Positions 51,076-60,142 of a stretch of 64,000 nt of DNA are shown here, one piece after another (position 1 is the stretch's first letter; every line of letters starts with the position of its first letter). Under the pieces are notes generated by a model. The model had not been told where the DNA came from and did no database searches. It saw nothing but the letters and a program-made list of their open reading frames with translations. The stretch comes from JANOSH01 sp031415695 (GTDB lineage Bacteria; Actinomycetota; Acidimicrobiia; Acidimicrobiales; Ilumatobacteraceae): positions 186,001 through 250,000 of the forward strand of contig JANOSH010000047.1 in NCBI GenBank assembly GCA_031415695.1, read 5' to 3'. The translations under genes were made by a program, and so were the position numbers.

Positions 51076-52434
51076 TCAGAACGAGGGTACGTTGGCCATT
51101 GCAGCATCAATCTCGGACTGGGGAAGGTCGAGATCGACCATGGTGCCCGCCATATACGACTCGTAGGCTGCGAGGTCGAGGTGGCCGTGGCCGCAAAGAG
51201 CGGTGAGAATCACCTTTGGCTCGCCCGATTCCTTGCACGCCAACGCCTCACGAATAGCTGCGGCGATGGCATGGGTTGGTTCTGGGGCGGGGACAATACC
51301 TTCGGTGCGAGCAAACTTGATGGCGGCGTCGAAGCATTCGAGCTGCGGAATTGCAACAGCCTCAATAAGCCCGAGTTCATACAGATGCGACACCAGCGGA
51401 GCCATGCCGTGGTATCGCAAGCCCCCGGCGTGAATGGAGTCGGGGATGAAGCCGTGTCCCAGTGTGTGCATCTTCATGAGCGGGGTCATACCGGCAGTGT
51501 CGCCAAAGTCGTAGCGATACTGGCCTTTGGTGAGGCTTGGGCATGCGGCTGGCTCAACACAGCGAATGGTCGGGTTCATTCGCCCTGCCATCTTCTCGCG
51601 CAAGAACGGGAACGATAGTCCGCCAAAATTCGAACCGCCGCCGGTGCAACCAACAAGCACATCGGGCGTTTCGCCAACCTTGGCCAACTGCAGCAACGCC
51701 TCCTCGCCGATGATGGTCTGATGCATCAGCACATGATTCAGCACACTGCCGAGCGCGTAGCGAGTTTTGGGGTCGGCCACGGCCATCGCAACGGCCTCGG
51801 AAATTGCTATTCCGAGGCTTCCGGGGTGATTGGGGTCCTGAGCAAGTAACGAGCGTCCGAAGTCGGTAAGCGGTGATGGACTCGAATGAACCGTCGCCCC
51901 CCAAATCTCCATCATGATCTTGCGGTACGGCTTGGCGCGATACGAGGCAGCAACCTGCCACACTTCGCACTCGAGGCCGAACTGCGCTGTTGCGAACGCC
52001 AACGCGGTACCCCACTGGCCCGCGCCCGTCTCGGTTGTGAGCTTCGTGATGCCCTCTTGGGCGTTGTAATACGCCTGGGGTACGGCAGTGTTCGGCTTGT
52101 GAGACCCGGCCGGGCTCACGCCCTCGTACTTGTAGTAGATACGGGCAGGGGTATCGAGCAGTTGCTCGAGTCGACGAGCCCGAAACAGGGGGCTGGGTCG
52201 CCAGAGTCGATACACATCGAGTACCGGTCCGGGAATATCGATGTATCGTTGTTGGCTCACCTCTTGTTCGATGATTGCCATTGGGAACAACGGTGCGAAG
52301 TCTTCGGGTCCGGCGGGCTGAAGTGTGCCGGGATGCAACGCCGGAGGTGGCGGCTCGGGTAGATCGGGGACAATGTTGTACCACTGTGTGGGCATGTCCT
52401 TTTCGTCGAGAAGAATCTTCGAGTAAGTGGTCAT
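51076..52434 (-). CDS. trpB2: Tryptophan synthase beta-like protein, TrpB2 type
   Basis: A 452-residue PLP enzyme. The extended N-terminus (WYNIVPDLPEPPPPALHPGT), RPSPLFRARRLEQLL, the PLP lysine in SPAGSHKPNTAVPQA, GAGQWGTALAFA, and the phosphate loop GCTGGGSNFGG all mark the TrpB2 subgroup, which acts without TrpA (indole or free serine chemistry). No trpA or other trp gene is nearby; it lies between lipid-degradation genes on the same strand. Its physiological substrate here is uncertain. Confidence 0.92.
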   Translation of the reverse strand: MTTYSKILLDEKDMPTQWYNIVPDLPEPPPPALHPGTLQPAGPEDFAPLFPMAIIEQEVSQQRYIDIPGPVLDVYRLWRPSPLFRARRLEQLLDTPARIYYKYEGVSPAGSHKPNTAVPQAYYNAQEGITKLTTETGAGQWGTALAFATAQFGLECEVWQVAASYRAKPYRKIMMEIWGATVHSSPSPLTDFGRSLLAQDPNHPGSLGIAISEAVAMAVADPKTRYALGSVLNHVLMHQTIIGEEALLQLAKVGETPDVLVGCTGGGSNFGGLSFPFLREKMAGRMNPTIRCVEPAACPSLTKGQYRYDFGDTAGMTPLMKMHTLGHGFIPDSIHAGGLRYHGMAPLVSHLYELGLIEAVAIPQLECFDAAIKFARTEGIVPAPEPTHAIAAAIREALACKESGEPKVILTALCGHGHLDLAAYESYMAGTMVDLDLPQSEIDAAMANVPSF

Positions 52435-52472
52435 TGCAGCCTCCTGGTTAACGCTTGGTTGTAGTGCGAGCC

Positions 52473-53429
52473 TTACTTTGGTGTTCGCTTACCGAAGCCC
52501 CGGAACGTATCACCGAGCGATGTGGTGATCGATGCCATCGGATTGCGGCCTTCCAAGAGCGCCGGTGCCTTCTCGTGAAGGTCGGCAACTGACCAACGAC
52601 CATCGGCCGCCAGAATCCGATCCTCTGTCAGCGACCAGCCGCCGTAGAGGCCAACTTCGTTCCCACCGACATGGAACACGCCACCGGTGAACGGGCAATC
52701 GGCTGCGGCGAGGTATGCGACTAGAGGCGAGATGTTGGCCGGGTCGTATAGGTCAAACTCGGACGGGTCGTCGGGGGCGGCAACGAGGTCGCCGAGCCCT
52801 GGTGTTGCCAGCGTCATTCGGGTTCGGGCGACGGGTGCCAAGCAGTTGACGCGCACGCCATAGCGGCTCAGTTCTTGTGCGGCAACCAGGGTCATAGCGG
52901 CAATGGCGGCCTTAGCCCCCGAGTAGTTGTATTGACCGGGGTTGCCGAGCATGGCACCTGACGCCGTGTTGATGATGGCGGCGTTGACGGTGTGGCCTTC
53001 CTTGACACGCTCACGCCAGTACGCCGCGGCCCAGCGAGTTGGCACGAAGTGACCTTTCATGTGAACCGCGATAACCGAATCCCATTCCGCCTCGGTCATG
53101 TTGACCACCACGCGGTCGCGAAGAATTCCAGCGTTGTTCACCAAGATATGCAGGTCGCCGAACGTCTCGACGGCCTGGTTAATCATGCCCTGCACGCCCT
53201 CCCAATCCGTGACGTTGGCATTGTTGGCAATGGCCTCGCCTCCCATGGCTTGGATCTCGGCAACGACCTCGGCCGCAGGCCCTGCGTCGGATCCTTGGCC
53301 ATCGGTGGATCCGCCCAGGTCGTTAACGACGATCTTGGCGCCTTCGGCCGCTAACGCAAGTGCGTGCTCGCGGCCAATACCGCGGCCCGCTCCGGTGATG
53401 ATGGCTACTCGCCCGTCAAGTGTTCCCAA
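52473..53429 (-). CDS. SDR oxidoreductase, probable (3R)-hydroxyacyl-CoA dehydrogenase (MFE-2-like)
   Basis: A 318-residue short-chain dehydrogenase. Cofactor site VAIITGAGRGIGREHALALA, then VVNDLGGSTDGQGSD, NNAGILRDRVVVNMTEAEWD, and active-site YNYSGAKAAIAAMT. The insert after NDLGG and the ~300-residue length match the dehydrogenase half of peroxisomal-type multifunctional enzymes. It ends ~40 bp before trpB2 and starts 6 bp after the acyl-CoA dehydrogenase stop, hence probably one lipid or sterol side-chain operon. Confidence 0.88.
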   Translation of the reverse strand: MGTLDGRVAIITGAGRGIGREHALALAAEGAKIVVNDLGGSTDGQGSDAGPAAEVVAEIQAMGGEAIANNANVTDWEGVQGMINQAVETFGDLHILVNNAGILRDRVVVNMTEAEWDSVIAVHMKGHFVPTRWAAAYWRERVKEGHTVNAAIINTASGAMLGNPGQYNYSGAKAAIAAMTLVAAQELSRYGVRVNCLAPVARTRMTLATPGLGDLVAAPDDPSEFDLYDPANISPLVAYLAAADCPFTGGVFHVGGNEVGLYGGWSLTEDRILAADGRWSVADLHEKAPALLEGRNPMASITTSLGDTFRGFGKRTPK

Positions 53430-53435
53430 TATTGA

Positions 53436-54674
53436 TCAGTCCTTCTGAGTGCCGACCCGCAGTTCGCGGAACGGGAGATGAGTGTCGACGGCTGGTTCGC
53501 GAGGAAGCCCAAGAACGCGGTCGCCAATGATATTGCGTTGAATCTCGTCGGTCCCGCCGGCGATGTTGGCAGAAAACGTCGTGAGCATAGTGCGTGACCA
53601 GTTACCGCCAGCGGCCTGGTCGGCGTCCCACGCCACTGAACTTGGGCCCTGTAGCGCAAGGCCGAACTCGCGGATTTTGCGGGCGATGATGGCGCCATGC
53701 AGTTTGCCAAGCGAACCACCGGGCCCTGGAGCCTTGCCCGCTTTCATTTCGGCCCGTGTTCGCATCGAGACCAGGCTCTTTGCGGTTTCTTCGCAGTACA
53801 CCTTCATGAGGTCTTGGCGGACAATCGGATCGGATAGCCTGCCCTGCTTACGGGCTACCTCGATCAGCCGGTCGGTCCACAGGTGGCTGACCCCGCTTGA
53901 CGAGCCCGTACCAATGGCAACGCGCTCGTACATGAGCATGGCTGTTGCCAACCGCCAGCCTTCATTCAGGGGTCCAACCTGCCAGTCGGCCGGGATACGA
54001 AGATCGTTGAAGAAGACCTCGTTGAAGTGCTTGCCGCCATCGATTTGATGGATGGGACGAACCTCGACACCAGGGGCTTTCATGTCGACAATAAACATCG
54101 AGATGCCGCGGTGCTTCGGCTGATCGGGGTCGGTACGGGCGATAAGAATGCCGTACTCACTTTGGTGGGCGAGTGTTGTCCAAACCTTCTGTCCGTTCAC
54201 GATCCACTCGTCGCCGTCGCGCACAGCCCGGGTTTGCAAACTGGCTACATCGGAGCCGGCACCGGGCTCCGAGAACATTTGGCACCATAGGTCTTCGCCG
54301 GTGATGTTTCGAGGGAGGAACTTGGCCTTTTGCTCGTCGCTACCGAACTCGGTCAGTACTGGCAGGCACATTCCATGGCTGATGGTGAGCTGACCCGCCA
54401 TGTCGGGAAAGCTGCCGTACTCCTCGCGATAGACCCGGTCGTACTGCCGGCTGAGTCCCTGTCCGCCATACTCTTTAGGGAAGGTGAGCCCAGCCAGGCC
54501 CGCCGCTGCCAGCTTCTTTTGGAATGCCCGAGCACCTGCGACTGATTGATCGCTGCGGGGATCGGCACCTTCAATTTTGAGGCCGGTGGCATGTTCGGTA
54601 AGAAAGGCACGCACGCGGGTACGGAATGCATCGAGGTCCGTTGTCTCAGTCTCGCTCACAAGTGTGTCTGTCAT
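53436..54674 (-). CDS. Acyl-CoA dehydrogenase
   Basis: A 412-residue flavoprotein. N-terminal helical domain (YREEYGSFPDMAGQLTISHG), FAD/substrate segment DLWCQMFSEPGAGSDVASLQ, WIVNGQKVWTTLAHQSEYG, and a C-terminal domain ending FSANIAGGTDEIQRNIIGDR. It oxidises acyl-CoA to trans-2-enoyl-CoA; some homologues act on sterol side chains as heteromers. I use ATG 54672-54674 (MTDTLVSETETT); upstream codons in frame look non-coding. Confidence 0.94.
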   Translation of the reverse strand: MTDTLVSETETTDLDAFRTRVRAFLTEHATGLKIEGADPRSDQSVAGARAFQKKLAAAGLAGLTFPKEYGGQGLSRQYDRVYREEYGSFPDMAGQLTISHGMCLPVLTEFGSDEQKAKFLPRNITGEDLWCQMFSEPGAGSDVASLQTRAVRDGDEWIVNGQKVWTTLAHQSEYGILIARTDPDQPKHRGISMFIVDMKAPGVEVRPIHQIDGGKHFNEVFFNDLRIPADWQVGPLNEGWRLATAMLMYERVAIGTGSSSGVSHLWTDRLIEVARKQGRLSDPIVRQDLMKVYCEETAKSLVSMRTRAEMKAGKAPGPGGSLGKLHGAIIARKIREFGLALQGPSSVAWDADQAAGGNWSRTMLTTFSANIAGGTDEIQRNIIGDRVLGLPREPAVDTHLPFRELRVGTQKD

Positions 54675-54712
54675 CTTTTCAAATGTAGATGCAACGGGCG
54701 GCTCGCGTCGGA

Positions 54713-56119
54713 TTAGGTCACTACCGGGGTCAACTCGTACCACTGAATCGTGACTCGGGACTCGGGACTCAGCATCACTGCCAGGGTGAATTCGCTACCG
54801 TCGGCGGCAACTACCTTTGCGTCGGCTTCTGCGCTATTGACCACGTCGACCGACTGCAGCGACAGTCGGCCATGCTCGTTGCGTACTCGGGCGGCCGCGT
54901 CGGCGCGGGTAACGAAGTCGTCGTCGAGTTCGACGTTGAAACTGAAGACCCGATGGGCCTCTGCGTCGCTCCAATCGTTCAGCAGCGACAGAAGTGATGC
55001 GACGGCATCGTCGAGTTCGGACCCCGGTGGTCGCCATGGTCTGGGGAACGCATCGCATGCCAGCAACAAGTCGAGCGCGCCCAACGTTGCCAGTCGCACT
55101 CGTGCGTAGGTGACGTTAGACAGGGCGACTACCGCCGTTTGACGAGCGGGCAACCACCGCATGTTCGACCCGAAACCAGGCAGTCCGCCACTGTGCTCGG
55201 CATAGTCCCCGAGGCGTGTGTCGTATCCGACGTTGAGTCCGAAACCGTAACCCCCGGCGCGCACGCGGGGTCCGGCCTCGTCGGACTCGACGATCGGTTT
55301 CCATACGGTTGTTACCTGTTGCATCTCTCGTCGGCTCGATCGCAACAAAATGTCGTTGTCATTTCCGCTACGGGCTGGAAACGCAGCACTCAGCCACCCA
55401 CACCATGCGGACAAGTCGCCGACAGTGCTCCAGAGCCCGGCCATAGCTGCGAATCCACCATCGGCGAGCACGGGTTCTAGGCGGTAATCATCGGCCCAAT
55501 GTCGGTACGCCGTTGCAGCATTGTCTGGCTGCGTCCATGTCGTGTGCACGAGGTTGAGCGGTGTCAGTAGCTCTTGGGTGATGAATCGCTGGTAGGGCAT
55601 GCCCGAGACCTTGGCGATGATGCGACCGAGCATGGCGTAGCCATAATTCGAGTACACGAACCGCGTCCCGGGTGACGTTGCGAAGCGGGCGCCGTCGGCA
55701 ATCAGGCGATCCATCGTGGTGTCGTCGGCATCGAGATAGCGGTCTCCCCACGGATCATCGCTGGCCATGCCACCGCTCATGGACAGCAGGTGTCGCACCG
55801 TCAGCCGAGCAGCGTCGTCGGTAGGCGGTTGAACGGCAGCGAGTTCGGGCGCCAAGTCAACAATTGCGTCGTCGAGTCGGAGCGCCCCGCTATCTCGCAG
55901 CTTCAAAATGGCGGCGGCCGTGAAGCTCTTGGTCATCGACGCAATGCGGTAGGCAGTGTCGATCGATGGTGCCGCATGGCCGTCTGCGCACGCGGTTGCC
56001 ACGTTAACGACCGCTCCGTCGTGGCTCACGCCAAGTATCAAGCTGGGTAACCGGTGTTCGACAGCAAATGCCGCAACGTACTGGTCGAGCGAGACGCAAG
56101 CCTCCGAGGACAATTCCAT
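54713..56119 (-). CDS. Serine hydrolase, beta-lactamase/penicillin-binding fold
   Basis: A 468-residue class C beta-lactamase-like protein. SxxK is in RIASMTKSFTAAAILKL (Ser nucleophile), YxN in RFVYSNYGYAMLG, and the third element HSGGLPGFGSNM replaces KTG. Such EstB-type esterases or peptidases hydrolyse esters rather than beta-lactams. No signal peptide is visible, so it is probably cytoplasmic. A ~110-residue C-terminal domain of unknown role follows residue ~350. ATG 56119 is used; TTG 56128 is in frame. Confidence 0.88.
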   Translation of the reverse strand: MELSSEACVSLDQYVAAFAVEHRLPSLILGVSHDGAVVNVATACADGHAAPSIDTAYRIASMTKSFTAAAILKLRDSGALRLDDAIVDLAPELAAVQPPTDDAARLTVRHLLSMSGGMASDDPWGDRYLDADDTTMDRLIADGARFATSPGTRFVYSNYGYAMLGRIIAKVSGMPYQRFITQELLTPLNLVHTTWTQPDNAATAYRHWADDYRLEPVLADGGFAAMAGLWSTVGDLSAWCGWLSAAFPARSGNDNDILLRSSRREMQQVTTVWKPIVESDEAGPRVRAGGYGFGLNVGYDTRLGDYAEHSGGLPGFGSNMRWLPARQTAVVALSNVTYARVRLATLGALDLLLACDAFPRPWRPPGSELDDAVASLLSLLNDWSDAEAHRVFSFNVELDDDFVTRADAAARVRNEHGRLSLQSVDVVNSAEADAKVVAADGSEFTLAVMLSPESRVTIQWYELTPVVT

Positions 56120-56208
56120 CCCTTCCAACGTACTGGCCCGCCCGAGCCGACCCTGCGTCTACGGTCGGGCTAGCGTTCGTGCAAATCCGATGGGAAGGTG
56201 GAATCCGC

Positions 56209-56706
56209 GTGGACCGAATCGACCTGCTGGTGGCCAAGGATGCAATAGCCGACGCCAATCGGCGGTACTGCCGGGGCATCGACCGATGCGACCCCGTCAT
56301 GGTGAAGTCGGCGTATCACCCCGATGCTTGGGACGAACATGGTTCGTTCAAAGGCAACGCATGGGATTTCGCCGAGTACGCCACGCGATCGCTTCGCCGC
56401 TACCAGGCCACCATGCACTCCACCACCAACCATTCCATCGACGTGGCCGACGATGGTCTCACTGCGTCCGGCGAGATCTACACGGTGGCGTACCATCTGC
56501 GCGCCGACCCCGACGGGGTGCAAACGGTCGACGTGTGGTGGGGTCGTTACATCGATCAGTACGAGCAACGATCCGGCGACTGGCGAATCTCGCATCGAGT
56601 CTGCGTCCACGAATGGACCATGCAATTACCCATCGACAAGGCAATGCCCATCGCTGCCGAACTGTTCCGAGCCGGGTCCGGCGACCGAATCATGGAGAGC
56701 GCATGA
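56209..56706 (+). CDS. SnoaL-like polyketide-cyclase-family protein
   Basis: A 165-residue NTF2-fold protein (SnoaL_4). LVAKDAIADANRRYCRGIDRCD is the typical N-terminal helix, HPDAWDEHGSFKGNAWDF and TTNHSIDV give the conserved Asp/His pocket residues, and WRISHRVCVHEW the last strands. GTG 56209 follows aaggtgg; the open frame upstream is antisense to the serine hydrolase. It overlaps the luciferase-like gene (ATGA). Family members include dehydratases, isomerases and hydroxylating-dioxygenase small subunits, so activity is open. Confidence 0.83.
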   Translation: MDRIDLLVAKDAIADANRRYCRGIDRCDPVMVKSAYHPDAWDEHGSFKGNAWDFAEYATRSLRRYQATMHSTTNHSIDVADDGLTASGEIYTVAYHLRADPDGVQTVDVWWGRYIDQYEQRSGDWRISHRVCVHEWTMQLPIDKAMPIAAELFRAGSGDRIMESA

Positions 56707-57968
56707 AGACCCTGTGGTTCCACCTCATGCCGTATCCGGAATTGCCCGATTCGTTCACCGACGATCATCGTTCGGTGTGGGTCGATATTGACCCGAAACT
56801 GTTCGATCCGAAGGTCGCTCATCACATGTACAACGACTACATCGATGAGTTGGAGTTCGCGGCGACCGTTGGTTTCGATGGTGTCGGAGTCAACGAGCAC
56901 CACTCGAACGCGTACGGTCTAATGCCAAGTCCCAACATCATCGCGTCGACGTTGGCCCGCACGTGTCCCGATGTGGCCATTGTTGTGCTTGGGGACTCGG
57001 TGGCGCTCTACAACCCGCCATTGCGTGTCGCTGAGGAATTGGCGATGCTCGACTGCATCACCGGCGGACGCATGATCGCCGGTTTCCCGGTGGGTACGCC
57101 CATGGACACGTTGTTTGCGTATGGGCAGAATCCGCTGACGTTGCGCGAGCGGTACCACGAGGGTGTCGAGCTCATTTTGAAGGCGTGGACCGAGCCCGAG
57201 GTTTTCAGCTTCAACGGTCACTACAACAAGTTGCGGTACGTCAACTGCTGGCCCCGTCCGGTGCAGCAACCTCGCCCGCCCGTCTGGATTCCTGGCGGCG
57301 GGTCGGTCGACACGTGGGAGTGGTGTGCGCAGGAAGGGCACGTCTATTTGTACCTGTCGTATTTTGGATACAAGGCCGGCCTCAAGACAATGCGGGGGTT
57401 CTGGGATCGCGTACGCGCCGCCGGCAAGGAGCCAAATCCGTACCAGGCCGGTTTTGCCCAGTTCTTCGGGGTGGCCGACACCGAAGCCGAAGCACGGCGC
57501 CTGTACAAGGAACCAGCCGAGTATTTCTTCAATCGCTGCCTACATGTGTACGCCGGTTTCGCCGACCCTCCCGGGTACAAGACCCCGGCCACTGTTCGTT
57601 CTGGCGTGGAAGGAATGATCGAGCGCGCAGCACGCGAAGCCACCCAGCGTAGAGCGGCACCTGCAGGACTCGGCGGCAAGTCGACGATGTCGTTCGACGA
57701 CATGGTCGAGCAGGGCTACGTGATTCTGGGCGACCCCGATCAGGTGGCCGAAAAGATGGTCGAGATGGCCACGCGACTTAATGTCGGCCACATTTTGGCG
57801 CTGTGCCAGTTCGGAAATATGGACCGGGATCTGGCCATGCACAACACCGAGCTCATGGGCAGCAAGGTACTTCCCCAGGTGAAGCACCTCTTCGACGACA
57901 GGTGGGAAGACCACTGGTGGCCCAAGCCTCTTGCTGACCACGAACGCCATCGTCCGGTCGCGCGGTGA
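56703..57968 (+). CDS. Luciferase-like (LLM class) flavin-dependent oxidoreductase
   Basis: A 421-residue TIM-barrel monooxygenase. EFAATVGFDGVGVNEHHSNAY, IIASTLARTCPDVAIVVLGD, VAEELAMLDCITGGRMIAGF and RPPVWIPGGGSVDTWEW are bacterial-luciferase-fold signatures (FMN or F420 dependent). The C-terminus has GYVILGDPDQVAEKMVEMA. ATG 56703 overlaps the SnoaL stop, and the stop overlaps the hydrolase start, so the three genes form a coupled operon probably degrading or modifying one substrate. Confidence 0.92.
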   Translation: MKTLWFHLMPYPELPDSFTDDHRSVWVDIDPKLFDPKVAHHMYNDYIDELEFAATVGFDGVGVNEHHSNAYGLMPSPNIIASTLARTCPDVAIVVLGDSVALYNPPLRVAEELAMLDCITGGRMIAGFPVGTPMDTLFAYGQNPLTLRERYHEGVELILKAWTEPEVFSFNGHYNKLRYVNCWPRPVQQPRPPVWIPGGGSVDTWEWCAQEGHVYLYLSYFGYKAGLKTMRGFWDRVRAAGKEPNPYQAGFAQFFGVADTEAEARRLYKEPAEYFFNRCLHVYAGFADPPGYKTPATVRSGVEGMIERAAREATQRRAAPAGLGGKSTMSFDDMVEQGYVILGDPDQVAEKMVEMATRLNVGHILALCQFGNMDRDLAMHNTELMGSKVLPQVKHLFDDRWEDHWWPKPLADHERHRPVAR

Positions 57969-58759
57969 CCTCTCGCTACTCGCTACCGTTTCGGGATGCC
58001 GACATCGTTGTCGACGCTGTCGGCGATGGCTCGGTCGTTGGATACCTGCACGGGGGCGTCGGCAACCCCGGTGTTCACCCGTTTCTCACCAGCCTTGCAG
58101 CCCACGACCGCCGGGTCGTTGCACCAAGCCTTCCCGGTTTCACCGGATCCGCGCCGTGCCCCGACATCCGATCGTTGTACGACTGGGTGGTGGTCACAAG
58201 CGAAACGCTCGATGTGGCCGGGTTGGCAGGTTGCCCGGTCGTAGCGTCGTCGGTTGGGGCAATGTTGGCATTGGAACTCGCTGCAGTACGTCCCGAAGCC
58301 TTCGCTTCATTGGTCCTTATCGCCCCGTTTGGTCTGTGGGACCCGGGCGATCCGACTGCCGACCCGTTCGCTCGCACCCTGTCGGGCCAGCGGTCCATTC
58401 TCACCGCCGACGCCATGGCAACCTCGCAATTCTTCGACGATCAGCCGGACCGAGCAGCCGTCGATCTCATCGAGGACAACGTGGCGCGCTACAGCAGTCG
58501 TACGTCGTTTGCCTCGCTCATCTGGCCCATCCCCGAGTTCGGCTTGTCTACTCGGCTCCACCGGGTGACGTGCCCGGTGACCCTGGTGTGGGGGAGCGAC
58601 GACCGGGTCATTCCGGTGTCGTACCTCGAACGCTTTGCCAACGCGCTTCCCAATGTTGTCGGCACGCATGTGGTGTCGGGTGCCGGCCACCTGGTTGAAT
58701 GGGATGCCCCTGATGCTGTGGCCGAATTGGTCGTCACCGCGCCGTTCTACGACCGGTAG
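57965..58759 (+). CDS. Alpha/beta hydrolase
   Basis: A 264-residue hydrolase. Oxyanion-hole region GYLHGGVGNPGVHP, nucleophile elbow VVASSVGAMLALELA (Ser with a non-canonical first residue), acid in LVWGSDDRVIPVSYLERFA, and His in VSGAGHLVEWDAPD. GTG 57965 overlaps the preceding stop (GTGA). Probably hydrolyses the product of the upstream LLM enzyme (ester, lactone or C-C bond). Overlaps the convergent toxin gene by 13 bp. Confidence 0.9.
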   Translation: MTSRYSLPFRDADIVVDAVGDGSVVGYLHGGVGNPGVHPFLTSLAAHDRRVVAPSLPGFTGSAPCPDIRSLYDWVVVTSETLDVAGLAGCPVVASSVGAMLALELAAVRPEAFASLVLIAPFGLWDPGDPTADPFARTLSGQRSILTADAMATSQFFDDQPDRAAVDLIEDNVARYSSRTSFASLIWPIPEFGLSTRLHRVTCPVTLVWGSDDRVIPVSYLERFANALPNVVGTHVVSGAGHLVEWDAPDAVAELVVTAPFYDR

Positions 58760-59010
58760 ACATCGCTACGGTGGTCTATGTCGACCACGACCACTGTCAA
58801 CTGCTCCTCATCAATTCGATAGCGGATTCGGTACTCGCCACGGCGCGCCCGCCACAACCCGAGAAAGGGCGCACGCAACGGCGCTCCGGCGACGCGGGGA
58901 GATTCGGCGAGTGGTCCGGTAATGAATTCCCACGCTGCAACGGCCACTGATTCGGGAAGATCGATTTCCAGCGCGCGTCGGGCGCTGCGCGCTAGAGCGA
59001 TCTGGTACAC
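58747..59010 (-). CDS. RelE/ParE-family toxin
   Basis: An 87-residue basic protein. VYQIALARSARRALEIDLPE, LRAPFLGLWRARRGEYRIRY and VVVVDIDHRSDVY are the RelE core; R-rich LWRARRGEYRI matches residues that in RelE contact mRNA in the ribosome A site. GTG 59010 lies 7 bp after the antitoxin stop; an in-frame GTG at 59049 would overlap it. Probably a ribosome-dependent mRNA interferase kept inactive by the upstream gene product. Confidence 0.9.
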   Translation of the reverse strand: MYQIALARSARRALEIDLPESVAVAAWEFITGPLAESPRVAGAPLRAPFLGLWRARRGEYRIRYRIDEEQLTVVVVDIDHRSDVYRS

Positions 59011-59017
59011 CCGCCGT

Positions 59018-59317
59018 CTACCGGTTTGGGGGGAGCTGCGAGGCTGCACGCCGCTTGGTCATCAACTCGGCCATGTCAAGTTGTGAGATCAATGTCCCAG
59101 CAGCAATGTCTTCATCGGCGGCACGAATTCGTTCGATAGCGTCGGGATCCGAGAGCAGCTCAATGGTCGCCTCCATTGAAGCCAGGTCTTGTGCAGCCAT
59201 AAGGACAACAAATTCTCGACCATTGCGGGTGACATGAACTCGTTCGTGCGTACGGTCAACCTCGTCGGCAATCTGCGACAGGCGAGCCTTTACTTCAGAT
59301 AGTCCGATCGTCGTCAT
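59018..59317 (-). CDS. Phd/YefM-type antitoxin
   Basis: A 99-residue protein. MTTIGLSEVKARLSQIADEV and ERVHVTRNGREFVVLMA form the PhdYeFM DNA-binding fold; the C-terminal half (AIERIRAADEDIAAG, LISQLDMAELMTKRR) is the toxin-neutralising, partly disordered segment. ATG 59315-59317 is used; the frame continues upstream but those codons lie over the phosphorylase gene. It normally autoregulates the pair. Confidence 0.92.
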   Translation of the reverse strand: MTTIGLSEVKARLSQIADEVDRTHERVHVTRNGREFVVLMAAQDLASMEATIELLSDPDAIERIRAADEDIAAGTLISQLDMAELMTKRRAASQLPPNR

Positions 59318-59328
59318 AGACCAATATT

Positions 59329-60114
59329 CTAGTCGATCAAGCGGGTCCAGGTATTGGCGGCGGCTACAGCCGTGGCGATTGCCCGTTCGATGGCCTGCAC
59401 TTTCAGGTCCATTCGCACCGACTCCGAGACTGTGCGTTGAGCGACGACCGCGCAGACGCATCCCACAGCGATCTTGTACACCAGGCCCATCTTGAGAAGA
59501 GTGCCCGACTCCATCTCGTAGTTGAGGATGCCGAGCGCCTGATACTCGTCGGTCATTCCCTGTAAGCGCCTCAGCAGTCGCGGGTTGGCAGACGTCTCGC
59601 TGCGCTCTTGACCTTCGAAGAACGTGTCGGTCGATGCCGTAACCCCTACGTGGGCGGTGATGCCAAGGTCCTTGGCCGACTGCGCAAGCGCTACGGTCAA
59701 GAACGGGTCGGCGGATGCCGGGAACTCCACCGGAGCGATGTCGAGCGCTGCACCTTGGTTGCACAGTGACGCCGACGTAATGACCACATCGCCAACCACC
59801 ACGTGGGGTTGGATCGACCCGGTGGTACCGACGCGAATGATCGACGTGACACCTAGCTGAGCTAACTCGTTGACAGCAATGCTGGTCGAGGGCGCACCCA
59901 TTCCCGACGTGCATGACAGTGCCCAACACCCGTTGGCCAGGCGTCCCACATAGCTGTTGAGGCCACGGTTTTCAGACAGCACGCGCATCTCGCTGAAATG
60001 AGCGGCGGCGATTGCGTGGGCCCTGTTTGGGTCACCCGACAAGAATGCGAAGGTCGGCGATGGCACCGGGAGATCATCGGTGCCGAAGCCGATGTGATAG
60101 AGCCGCTCGGTCAT
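59329..60114 (-). CDS. Nucleoside phosphorylase (uridine phosphorylase-like)
   Basis: A 261-residue PNP/UDP-family enzyme. LYHIGFGTDDLPVPSPTFAF at the N-terminus, FLSGDPNRAHAIA (phosphate-binding GDP.R), SCTSGMGAPSTSIAVNELAQ, RVGTTGSIQ and ILNYEMESGTLLKMG (family Glu-Met-Glu for ribose) match uridine phosphorylases. It splits a nucleoside to base and ribose-1-phosphate. ATG 60112-60114 is used. Followed 11 bp later by the antitoxin gene. Confidence 0.9.
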   Translation of the reverse strand: MTERLYHIGFGTDDLPVPSPTFAFLSGDPNRAHAIAAAHFSEMRVLSENRGLNSYVGRLANGCWALSCTSGMGAPSTSIAVNELAQLGVTSIIRVGTTGSIQPHVVVGDVVITSASLCNQGAALDIAPVEFPASADPFLTVALAQSAKDLGITAHVGVTASTDTFFEGQERSETSANPRLLRRLQGMTDEYQALGILNYEMESGTLLKMGLVYKIAVGCVCAVVAQRTVSESVRMDLKVQAIERAIATAVAAANTWTRLID

Positions 60115-60142
60115 TGTGCTACTCCTCTGGGATCCGCTGCAA

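Noticed and set aside
59318..59929. Long N-terminal extension of the antitoxin frame
   Set aside because: It lies opposite the phosphorylase gene in another frame, and Phd/YefM proteins start exactly at ATG 59317.
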